Below, piece after piece: positions 27,031-34,783 of a DNA stretch of 64,000 nt. The stretch lies in contig NZ_CP034234.1 of NCBI RefSeq assembly GCF_003931795.1, positions 186,001 through 250,000 of the forward strand. Direction: 5' to 3'. The notes beneath the pieces were generated by a model that had not been told where the DNA came from, did no database searches, and saw only the letters and a program-made list of their open reading frames with translations. The DNA comes from Erysipelothrix piscisicarius. GTDB taxonomy: Bacteria > Bacillota_I > Bacilli_A > Erysipelotrichales > Erysipelotrichaceae. Position 1 is the stretch's first letter, and each line of letters opens with the position of its first letter. The position numbers and the translations under genes are program-made.

Positions 27031-27330
27031 TTCGTCACCCCTATCTTTCTAATTTGATTATATCACACAATGATAATCATCATATATTTTCACGATTTTC
27101 ATTTATACACTGTATAAGGCATTATAACCTAAAAAAAACAAGAAAAAACATGAATGTTTCTTGAATTAATAACGACTATCATTAAATATTATACGCTTTT
27201 ACTTGTTAAGTAGTGTACTAATCGATTGCGACCCCATTTCATCTTGGCAAGATTTCTATCTAAATGTATGATAGATATACAAGATAATCATGGATAAAAG
27301 TCCGTGATCAAAATACTGTAGGAGGTAAAA
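27031..27330. other. Intergenic region upstream of nrdD
   Basis: 300 bases, AT-rich, with no gene. It holds a perfect palindrome TTATAC-ACT-GTATAA (27103-27117) and an imperfect stem-loop ATCATGGA/TCCGTGAT (27287-27308) just ahead of the nrdD ribosome-binding site. A clear NrdR box pair is not seen. Confidence 0.5.
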
Positions 27331-29682
27331 ATGGAAGGATTAGAACACCTAGAGGAAATCACGATACTAAAGCGTGATAATCAAAAAATGAAATTTAATG
27401 GCGAGAAAATTGCAATTGCAATCAAAAAAGGTTTTGATTCACTCGAATCAAATAAATATTCAAACGATGATGCAAACCACGTCTACATGGAGGTTTTAAA
27501 ACAAATCGAAGAAATCGCAGTGCATGAAGACTATATTTCCATTGAACATATTCAAGACTTAATTGAACGTGAACTACTCCGTCAAAATTATACTGATGTT
27601 TACGAATCATTTTCCCAATATCGTAATCGTCGAAATGAATCACGAAAAATTTTCATCTCTAAACAGCATAAATTTTTGAAGGCAATTGAAAAATTAAACC
27701 AAAAAGAGGCCGTCGATGAAGATTCCAAGCGTGAGAATGCTAATGTTGATGGAAACAGTCCAATGGTGATGATGTTGCAGTTTGGCTCAACTGTTTCTAA
27801 AGAATTCGCAAAAGCTTATCAAATGAGTGAGGATTACTATGAAGCCCATGATGCTGGACAAATTCATATTCATGATATGGATTTCTTACCCATGGGAACA
27901 ACAACCTGTAACCAAATTAATCTAGAACAACTCTTTGAGGATGGCTTTTCAACAGGACACGGACACTTACGCAAACCAAAGGATATCATTTCGTATGCCG
28001 CATTGGCCGCAATCGCAATTCAATCAAACCAAAATGACCAACATGGAGGACAAAGTATTCCTGCATTTGATTATTATATGGCTCCTGGTGTGCTTGCGAC
28101 CTTTAAAAAACAATTCAAACAAAAGCTTTATGATTTTTTAGAAATAACAGAACACCTCGACGAAGTTGATTTTTCGAAAGTTATTAAGCATATTGACCAG
28201 CTGCCATCAATCACCGTTGACATCCAAGCGTTTGAACCCCTCATGAAAAAGAATGATGTCTTAATGAACTTGGTGGATAAGGCTTATGATAAGGCTCTAA
28301 GAACTACTGATCGTATTACATTCCAAGCAATGGAAGCATTTATCCACAACTTAAACACCATGCATTCTCGTGCAGGTGCTCAAGTTCCATTTAGTTCAAT
28401 AAACTTTGGAACGGACATAACACCTGAAGGTAGAATGGTTATGGAAAACTACCTTAAAGCACTTGATAAGGGACTCGGTAAAGGGGAAACACCTATTTTC
28501 CCAATCTCCATCTTTAAAATTAAGGAAGGTGTCAACTACTATCCTGAAGATCCAAACTATGATTTGTTTAAACTTGCAATTAAAACATCCGCAAAACGTC
28601 TTTTCCCAAATTTCTCATTTATTGACTCACCATTTAATAAACAATATTACAAAGATGGTCGTTATGAAACTGAAATCACGTATATGGGCTGTCGTACACG
28701 TGTAATGGGAGATGTTACAGATCCAGAACACGAAGAAGTAACCGGTCGTGGTAACCTAAGCTTCACATCTATTAATCTTGTGAGACTTGGAATCAAGCAT
28801 GGAATTCTGAATCATGACGAACCGGACTTTGATGGTTTCTATAAAGAACTTGAACACCTTATGGAACTTGTGAAAGATCAATTGCTTGAGCGTTTCGAAA
28901 TTCAATGCAGTAAATCCGTATCGAATTTTAAATTTTTATTGGGTCAAGGGGTTTGGAAAAATTCAAAAGATCTTAAGCCTAAAGACAACCTACGTAAAGT
29001 ATTAAAACACGGTTCACTTGCATTTGGATTTATCGGTCTTGCAGAATGTCTAAAAGCGTTAACGGGTGCACATCATGGTGAAAGTCCTGAGTCCCAACGT
29101 ATTGGACTTGAAATCGTTGGATTTATGCGTGATTTAGCCGATAAATACACTGAAGAAGAACAACTTAACTTCTCACTCATTGCAACTCCAGCCGAAGGTT
29201 TATCAGGTCGATTTGTTGGTATTGATCGTTCAATTTTCGGATCAATTCCAGAAGTTACTGACCGTACATACTATACCAATTCATTCCATGTTCCTGTTTA
29301 TTATGATATTTCTATCAAAGATAAATTGGCAATTGAAGCACCTTACCACGCACTCACAAATGGTGGTCATATCACTTATGTAGAGCTTGATGGGGACACG
29401 ACCCAAAATCTTGAAGCATTTGAAGAAGTCGTGCGTATGATGCATGACAACGAAATTGGATATGGTGCAATCAACCATCCCGTTGATCGCGATCCAATCT
29501 GCGGTTATACAGGAATCATTAACGAAGAATGTCCAAGTTGTGGACGACTTGAAAACGACGGTGATTATGGATTTGAACGCATCCGTCGGATTACCGGGTA
29601 TCTTGTTGGGACTCTAGATCGCTTTAATGATGCAAAACGTTCTGAAGAACACGACCGAGTTAAACATCGCTATGAAAATTAG
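27331..29682 (+). CDS. nrdD: Anaerobic ribonucleoside-triphosphate reductase
   Basis: Oxygen-sensitive glycyl-radical enzyme that makes deoxyribonucleotides. 783 residues. An ATP-cone domain lies at about 10-105 (ILKRDNQKMKFNGEKIAIAI). The catalytic barrel has NTMHSRAGAQVPFSSINFG. The zinc site is CGYTGIINEECPSCGR near 720, and the glycyl-radical motif RITGYLVG is near 755. Start at ATG 27331 with TAGGAGGT. nrdG overlaps its end by 11 bases, so the activase is made together with it. Confidence 0.95.
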   Translation: MEGLEHLEEITILKRDNQKMKFNGEKIAIAIKKGFDSLESNKYSNDDANHVYMEVLKQIEEIAVHEDYISIEHIQDLIERELLRQNYTDVYESFSQYRNRRNESRKIFISKQHKFLKAIEKLNQKEAVDEDSKRENANVDGNSPMVMMLQFGSTVSKEFAKAYQMSEDYYEAHDAGQIHIHDMDFLPMGTTTCNQINLEQLFEDGFSTGHGHLRKPKDIISYAALAAIAIQSNQNDQHGGQSIPAFDYYMAPGVLATFKKQFKQKLYDFLEITEHLDEVDFSKVIKHIDQLPSITVDIQAFEPLMKKNDVLMNLVDKAYDKALRTTDRITFQAMEAFIHNLNTMHSRAGAQVPFSSINFGTDITPEGRMVMENYLKALDKGLGKGETPIFPISIFKIKEGVNYYPEDPNYDLFKLAIKTSAKRLFPNFSFIDSPFNKQYYKDGRYETEITYMGCRTRVMGDVTDPEHEEVTGRGNLSFTSINLVRLGIKHGILNHDEPDFDGFYKELEHLMELVKDQLLERFEIQCSKSVSNFKFLLGQGVWKNSKDLKPKDNLRKVLKHGSLAFGFIGLAECLKALTGAHHGESPESQRIGLEIVGFMRDLADKYTEEEQLNFSLIATPAEGLSGRFVGIDRSIFGSIPEVTDRTYYTNSFHVPVYYDISIKDKLAIEAPYHALTNGGHITYVELDGDTTQNLEAFEEVVRMMHDNEIGYGAINHPVDRDPICGYTGIINEECPSCGRLENDGDYGFERIRRITGYLVGTLDRFNDAKRSEEHDRVKHRYEN

Positions 29683-30217
29683 ATTGGCTTCATTTATTTC
29701 AGACTCCATTGTGGACGTTGAAGGGATACGCTCTGTAGTTTTTACACAGGGCTGTCCTCACAACTGTCCTGGATGCCATAATCAAAGGTCCATTCCTTTC
29801 GATGGTGGTGAGCTTATTGAAGTTGACGAAGTGATTCAACAAATTCTTCGAGCTGATTTAAAACGAGTGACCTTTTCAGGTGGTGAACCCTTTGTCCAGG
29901 CTGAACAACTTTATTTCATTACGAAAAGACTAAAAGAAGAAGGCTACAACTTATGGTCATACAGCGGTTACACCTTTGAAGCACTCTTACGTCATCGAGA
30001 TCCTTTTGTACAAAAATTTCTTTCACAATTAGACATTCTCATTGACGGACGCTTTTTAATAAAAAAGAAAAACCTCGCTGCGCTGTTCAGAGGTTCTACA
30101 AACCAACGAATTATTGATGTTCAAGCATCACTCCAAAAAGGTGAGGCCATTATCGCCGAAAAATACCGTGATGAATTCTCAGAAAAAACTGAACGGGTTA
30201 ACGATATCTTTATATAA
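29672..30217 (+). CDS. nrdG: Anaerobic ribonucleotide reductase activating protein
   Basis: Radical-SAM activase that places the glycyl radical on NrdD. Start chosen at ATG 29672 inside the nrdD end, giving MKIRLASFISDSIVDVEGIR and 181 residues. The iron-sulfur motif is CPHNCPGC (CX3CX2C) near residue 29; SGGEPFVQ is the SAM-binding GGE motif. The longer upstream frame has no support. Confidence 0.93.
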   Translation: MKIRLASFISDSIVDVEGIRSVVFTQGCPHNCPGCHNQRSIPFDGGELIEVDEVIQQILRADLKRVTFSGGEPFVQAEQLYFITKRLKEEGYNLWSYSGYTFEALLRHRDPFVQKFLSQLDILIDGRFLIKKKNLAALFRGSTNQRIIDVQASLQKGEAIIAEKYRDEFSEKTERVNDIFI

Positions 30218-30218
30218 A

Positions 30219-30252
30219 GAAAGCACCTTAGCGAACTAAGGTGCTTCTTTTA
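30219..30252 (+). terminator. Terminator of nrdDG
   Basis: AAGCACCTTAG-CGAA-CTAAGGTGCTT followed by CTTTTAT. Strong plus-strand hairpin directly after the nrdG stop. Confidence 0.88.
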
Positions 30253-30413
30253 TATTAAGGGGAAAGAATTCTGTATGAATATTATTATTGTTGTTATTCA
30301 TAAGGGGATATGAATATTTTGGAGAAGAGGTTCATACAGGTAAGATTTTTTCTTACACCTAGAGTATACAAAATAATTGTGTTATTGATACTCTAAAACT
30401 ATGTTAGATTATG

Positions 30414-31145
30414 TTATCGCTCAGTGTAACGATCGCGCATCGCTGCAAGTTTATCAGCATCCAATCCATACTCTTCTTCGAAATAGGATTCGTATGATCC
30501 ATATTTTTCAAGGATAGCTGAAAGTGCACTCTTTAAATAGCCCGGCTTAATAATGAGTCCTGGAACTTTATATAGTAATGTTTCCACAGTACGTCCTTCT
30601 TTAAGACGACGCACTTCGTTTTCAAAGATTGCGTCATAAGCTTCCATAGAAAGCATGTAATCATAAATAATTGCATCTTCATGCATACCGAGCGCTAATT
30701 GGATTAATGCAGTTGCGACACCGGTGCGATCTTTTCCAGCAGTACAATTATGTAAGTAAGGAACAGCATTGTCTTCCTGTAACACTTTAAAAACATTTTG
30801 ATATGCAGGATTTGAAAAAGGTAATTTTTCGTAAAACTCAATCATACTTTCGGAAGATAAAACAGTATACGGAACACTTGGATCTTCTTCAAACCCTCCA
30901 AGATGTAATGATGCGGAAATATCATGAACATTCTTTGCAAGTCCTTCTTTACGTTCATCCTTATCCAACTCTGTTGGTTCTCTAAAATCATGTAAATTTT
31001 GAATGTTTAATGTTTTAACGTAAGCACGATCCGCTTCTGTCAAATCACGATATGAACCAGAACGATAGAAAATACCCGTCTTAATTTTTCGGCCATCTTT
31101 TGTCGGGTAACCACCAAAATCTCTAAAATTTATTAATTCACTCAT
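30414..31145 (-). CDS. Tyrosine/dual-specificity-type protein phosphatase
   Basis: A 243-residue cytoplasmic phosphatase of the Y_phosphatase3 group (LipA/PtpB-like). Start chosen at ATG 31145 with GGAGGAAT upstream. The N terminus NFRDFGGYPTKDGRKIK is typical. The catalytic P-loop NCTAGKDRTG (HCX5R form: His-Asn-Cys-Thr-Ala-Gly-Lys-Asp-Arg) is near residue 142. No signal peptide, so it probably acts inside the cell on phosphoproteins or phosphoinositide-like compounds. Single-gene unit. Confidence 0.82.
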   Translation of the reverse strand: MSELINFRDFGGYPTKDGRKIKTGIFYRSGSYRDLTEADRAYVKTLNIQNLHDFREPTELDKDERKEGLAKNVHDISASLHLGGFEEDPSVPYTVLSSESMIEFYEKLPFSNPAYQNVFKVLQEDNAVPYLHNCTAGKDRTGVATALIQLALGMHEDAIIYDYMLSMEAYDAIFENEVRRLKEGRTVETLLYKVPGLIIKPGYLKSALSAILEKYGSYESYFEEEYGLDADKLAAMRDRYTER

Positions 31146-31247
31146 AGTAATTCCTCCATTTAAGCATTGTATCATAAATCACGTTTTAACGTAAAATTAA
31201 CAATTCCTTCATCATATTATAACGATTATACACTATATTATTAAATA

Positions 31248-31340
31248 GAGCACACGCTCATAGAATACAATCGACTCCATGATCGTATTCTATCCCAGCA
31301 TAGACCACTGGGTTTAAGGCACTTCAAAGTGCCTTTTGCT
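31248..31340 (+). ncRNA. Candidate structured small RNA or msrA leader
   Basis: Four successive hairpins in 90 bases: GAGC/GCTC (31248-31259), ATAGAATAC/GTATTCTAT (31260-31293), CCCAG/CTGGG (31294-31312), and AAGGCACT-TCAA-AGTGCCTT (31316-31335) followed by TTGCTTT. The last looks like a terminator, yet no plus-strand gene lies upstream: the phosphatase gene runs the other way. Either a free small RNA or an attenuating leader of msrA, which starts 50 bases later. No convincing promoter was found in the AT-rich sequence before it. Confidence 0.5.
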
Positions 31341-31390
31341 TTAGAAATACACTGGAGTTATGGTATCTTTTAACCATAGGAGGTACTACA

Positions 31391-31924
31391 ATGAGAAATC
31401 CATATACACGAGAATTACGAACAATATTTGTAGCCGGTGGCTGTTTCTGGGGAGTTCAAGAATATTATAAGCGGTTAAAAGGAATTGAGAATACTGCTGT
31501 GGGTTATGCAAACAGTAATCAAGAAGACATTTCATATCGTGATGTTTGTTCAGGTAACACAGGGGCCGTAGAAGCTGTAATGATTCAATACAATCATGCA
31601 GTCATCTCTCTTGATGCAATCGTCGATCACCTTTTTCGAATTATCGATCCTACCAGCCTCAACAAACAAGGTAATGATATCGGGACACAATACCGTACTG
31701 GAATCTATTTTGAACACGAGAGCGATCACGAACATCTTGAATCCCTATTAATTGCATATCAAGAGCGATATTCAAAACCACTTGCAGTTGAAGTGCTTCC
31801 ACTTTTAAACTTCACAAGGTCTGAAGAAGAGCATCAAGATTATCTAGAAATGAATCCTGGTGGATATTGTCACATTGACTTTTCACGTGCTAAGAAAACT
31901 GAGTTAAAAGAACAACAACATTGA
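31391..31924 (+). CDS. msrA: Peptide-methionine (S)-S-oxide reductase MsrA
   Basis: Repairs oxidised methionine in proteins. 177 residues. The catalytic motif GGCFWG is at residues 17-22 (FVAGGCFWGVQEYYK). NDIGTQYRTGIYF and NPGGYCHID are the expected C-terminal motifs. Start at ATG 31391 with AGGAGGT. MsrB is not fused or adjacent. Confidence 0.93.
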   Translation: MRNPYTRELRTIFVAGGCFWGVQEYYKRLKGIENTAVGYANSNQEDISYRDVCSGNTGAVEAVMIQYNHAVISLDAIVDHLFRIIDPTSLNKQGNDIGTQYRTGIYFEHESDHEHLESLLIAYQERYSKPLAVEVLPLLNFTRSEEEHQDYLEMNPGGYCHIDFSRAKKTELKEQQH

Positions 31925-32303
31925 TAACGTGTTTTAGATTGAATTTGTGGAAGTTTATTATTAATTTCACATATTTGTGCTGTTCGTGTTTAACACGATA
32001 CAAATAGAGGCTGATTGTGTCTGAATTCATGTTTTTGTTGATTCTCATAATAAATCCTACTATATAATATTCTTGTGAATTAGATTTTGATTTAATTCAG
32101 TATGATATCATCTTTGGTAGGATGATTGATTCTAATACTCAAATCGTTTAATCTCATCTAAGTTATCGATTAAACACAACTTCCTTTTTCAACAAAAGGT
32201 TTAATTAAGGCAATTGTGCCTGTCCTTAATCAAAAAATTCCCTTCAACTTCAATTCGAATGGAATCATAAATAATAAAAAACCACCAGATTGGTGGTTTT
32301 TTA
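31925..32303. other. Gene-free region between msrA and pgi, with many hairpins
   Basis: No coding frame is credible. A possible plus-strand promoter is TTGATT (32039-32044) with TATATA 17 bases on. After it come several short stems: TGAATTA/TAATTCA, ATCATC/GATGAT, GTTTAATC/GATTAAAC, CCTTTT/AAAAGG and ATTAAGG/CCTTAAT. The region ends in the strong terminator at 32275-32303. AT-rich sequence makes chance stems likely, so an RNA gene is only possible. Confidence 0.3.
32275..32303. terminator. Bidirectional terminator
   Basis: AAAAACCACC-AGAT-TGGTGGTTTTTT. T-runs on both strands; it ends pgi on the minus strand and any plus-strand transcript from msrA. Confidence 0.88.
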
Positions 32304-33935
32304 TTATTTACCTAAAAGCTTAAACATGTTTTTCTTATAAACTTCAACACCGGGTTGATCAAATGGATTCACATCCAACATATACACCGACATTGCAAGT
32401 GCTTTAAAGAAGAAGTACATCGCATAACCTAAGTTCTCTTCATTGGCTTTATCAATATGAATAAGAACATTGGGCACACCACCTGTTACTTCATGTGCCT
32501 CTAAAGTTCCTTCGAATGCTTTCTCATTAATCCAGTGCAAACTCTTACCAGCCAAATAATTCATTTGGTCTAAGTCATCTTTTTCAGTCGGAACGACCAT
32601 ATCAGCAATAGGTTTATCCACAAGAACAACAGTCTCGAATAAAACTTTATTCCCGTCTTGAACAAATTGCCCCATTGAATGAAGGTCGGTTGAGAAGTTT
32701 ACACTTGCAGGTAACAAGCCTTTTCCATCTTTTCCTTCTGATTCTCCAAAAAGTTGTTTCCACCACTCCGCAAGAAACACAAGGTGTGATTCATAACTAA
32801 CAAACATTTCCACTGATTTCCCTTGCTTCTCAAGCATACGACGTACAACAGCGTATACATATGCAGGGTTGGCAGATAAATCAGGATTATTTAACTCAAA
32901 TGTTGCCTTCTTAACACCAGCCATAAACTTATCAATATCTAAGCCAGCTGCTGCCATTGGTAATAATCCCACAGGTGTAATAACTGAGAAACGACCCCCA
33001 ATATCATCTGGGATTACAAACGATTCATATCCCTTGGCATCTGCTTGGGGTTTTAAAAGTCCTCGTTCTTTGTCCGTTGTTGCATAGATACGTTTAGAAG
33101 CATCTGCGCCATATTTCTCTTCCATAAATTGGCGAATCATTCTAAATGCTAATGCTGTTTCGGTTGTAGTACCGGATTTGGAAATTACATTACATGCAAC
33201 TTCTTTATCTTTAATATAGTCTAAAATACGAACTACAGAAGTTGATGAGAATGTATTCCCAACATAAATAATCTCTAAATCATTTTTTGGGAAAGGCCCT
33301 TGAATCATTTCAATCGCCGCACGACTTCCCAAATAAGAACCGCCAATTCCACAGACAAGTAAAACGTCAGCTTGATCTTGAATGCGTTTTGCACATTCTT
33401 TAATACGTGCAAACTCTTCAACATCATAGCGTTCTGCCCAATCAAGCCAACCCAGGTAATCATTACCTTTACCGCTTCGTGAATGAATCATTTCATGAAT
33501 ACGACTCACATCGTCTTGATAACTTAATACATCTTCTTCTAATAAAGCATGTTTTAAATCTACTCTAATCATTGGATTCTCCTTTTCCGATAACCACTGA
33601 GGCATCATATCCGCAAGCGTTTCAAAGCCAATGGAATCACTTGGGACTAAAGGTCTCTTGTGATCTTTTGACTGACGATCTTTACGTGAAGAGTAATTCA
33701 ATGCTTTCAACGAGAGTCGTAATTGATGTGGTCCTTCACTCACATCAATTATTTTCGCAATGATACGTTCACCTTGGCTCACAAATTGGCGAATATCACG
33801 CACAAAATCATCTGAAATTTCAGATATGTGAATTAATCCAGTTGTATTTTCATCGATTGAGACAAAGGCTCCATAAGGCTGAATTCCTGTAATGGTCCCC
33901 TCAACAATCTGTCCGTTCATATACATTCTTTTCAT
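32304..33935 (-). CDS. pgi: S1-domain protein fused to glucose-6-phosphate isomerase (probably two genes)
   Basis: One 543-residue frame. Residues 5-75 are an S1 RNA-binding domain (EGTITGIQPYGAFVSIDENT), like the YugI/CvfD general stress proteins. Residues 122-543 are phosphoglucose isomerase, with GIGGSYLGSRAAIEM, SKSGTTTETALAFR, DDIGGRFSVITPVGL and a C-terminal HIDKANEENLGYA. The second part begins at ATG 33572 with AAAGGAG seven bases upstream, so it keeps its own start. Adding one A to the AAAA run (plus TTTT at 33583-33586) would end the S1 protein at TAG 33565, overlapping pgi. The fusion is thus probably a one-base artefact. Confidence 0.85.
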   Translation of the reverse strand: MKRMYMNGQIVEGTITGIQPYGAFVSIDENTTGLIHISEISDDFVRDIRQFVSQGERIIAKIIDVSEGPHQLRLSLKALNYSSRKDRQSKDHKRPLVPSDSIGFETLADMMPQWLSEKENPMIRVDLKHALLEEDVLSYQDDVSRIHEMIHSRSGKGNDYLGWLDWAERYDVEEFARIKECAKRIQDQADVLLVCGIGGSYLGSRAAIEMIQGPFPKNDLEIIYVGNTFSSTSVVRILDYIKDKEVACNVISKSGTTTETALAFRMIRQFMEEKYGADASKRIYATTDKERGLLKPQADAKGYESFVIPDDIGGRFSVITPVGLLPMAAAGLDIDKFMAGVKKATFELNNPDLSANPAYVYAVVRRMLEKQGKSVEMFVSYESHLVFLAEWWKQLFGESEGKDGKGLLPASVNFSTDLHSMGQFVQDGNKVLFETVVLVDKPIADMVVPTEKDDLDQMNYLAGKSLHWINEKAFEGTLEAHEVTGGVPNVLIHIDKANEENLGYAMYFFFKALAMSVYMLDVNPFDQPGVEVYKKNMFKLLGK

Positions 33936-34013
33936 AAATCTCTACCTCAATAACATTGTTATTATAACACAGTATCTAATGTATGATATAATAACTTCCG
34001 AAGAGGTGACCAC

Positions 34014-34478
34014 ATGAGCGATAATTTTTACCCCATTGTTTCTGCACTTGTTGCAAATATTTTAGCTCAAGTTCTAAAACCATTTTTCCACTATTTAAAA
34101 ACAGGCGAAAAGAACTTAAGTATGATTTTTGAAAGTGGTGGCTTTCCAAGTTCCCATACCGCTCTTGTTATTGGTTTAACACTTGCACTTGGATACCAAT
34201 CTGGCTTTTCTTCGCAATATTTCTTTATTTCACTTGTCTTTTCATTAACAGTGATTTATGATGCTGCGAATGTACGCTATTACGCCGGACAAAACATTAA
34301 AATTACCAAACAATTAATTCAGGATATTGAAGTCTTAACACAAACAACATTAGAGAATCCAATTTATAGACAAAAAATAAAAGAAGTCCTCGGCCATAAA
34401 TGGGTTGAAGTCGTTGGTGGCTTTTTACTAGGCTTTATTACTGCTTCACTACTCTACTTTATGAGGATACCATCATGA
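34014..34478 (+). CDS. Divergent PAP2 family (DUF212) membrane protein
   Basis: A 154-residue membrane protein of the YuiD/DUF212 family. Short PAP2-like motif SGGFPSSHTALV near residue 41 and DAANVRYYAGQ near residue 82, with three or four membrane segments. The family is related to acid phosphatases but its role is not known. Start at ATG 34014 behind GAGGTGA. Overlaps the NifU-like gene as ATGA. Confidence 0.85.
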   Translation: MSDNFYPIVSALVANILAQVLKPFFHYLKTGEKNLSMIFESGGFPSSHTALVIGLTLALGYQSGFSSQYFFISLVFSLTVIYDAANVRYYAGQNIKITKQLIQDIEVLTQTTLENPIYRQKIKEVLGHKWVEVVGGFLLGFITASLLYFMRIPS

Positions 34479-34714
34479 CCCTAGAAGAACGCATTATTGA
34501 ATCTCTCGATAAAATACGTCCCTACATCCAACGTGATGGCGGTGACATGGAGTTTGTCAGTGTTGATGAGCACGGTGTTGTTACCGTTAAACTCCTCGGT
34601 GCTTGTATCGGCTGTGGATTAATCGATTATACTTTAAAAGGCGGTGTTGAAGCCTTACTCATGGATGAAATTCCTGAAGTTACCGGCGTTATTGCCCAAA
34701 ATTATTTTGAATGA
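34475..34714 (+). CDS. NifU-like C-terminal domain protein
   Basis: A 79-residue iron-sulfur cluster carrier (YutI/NfuA type). It matches the family start (LDKIRPYIQRDGGDMEFV) and has the cluster-binding CXXC in GACIGCGL near residue 42. Translation is coupled to the upstream gene through ATGA. Probably helps mature iron-sulfur proteins such as NrdG or MutY (inference). Confidence 0.9.
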   Translation: MTLEERIIESLDKIRPYIQRDGGDMEFVSVDEHGVVTVKLLGACIGCGLIDYTLKGGVEALLMDEIPEVTGVIAQNYFE

Positions 34715-34733
34715 GAACTAACGTTCTCATTTT
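34711..34733 (+). terminator. Terminator of the NifU-like gene
   Basis: ATGAGAAC-TAAC-GTTCTCAT followed by TTTTGC; the stop codon TGA is part of the stem. Confidence 0.75.
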
Positions 34734-34754
34734 TGCATTCGCATCTCCAATAAA

Positions 34755-34783
34755 AAAGACTAGGGAAAATTCCCTAGTCTTCT
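34755..34783 (-). terminator. Terminator of the ABC operon
   Basis: AAGACTAGGGAA-TTCCCTAGTCTT followed by TTTTAT on the minus strand; overlaps the ABC stop codon TAG. Confidence 0.85.

Noticed and set aside
31294-31340. T-box or SAM riboswitch ahead of msrA
   Set aside because: The T-box core and specifier loop, and SAM aptamer motifs, are absent.
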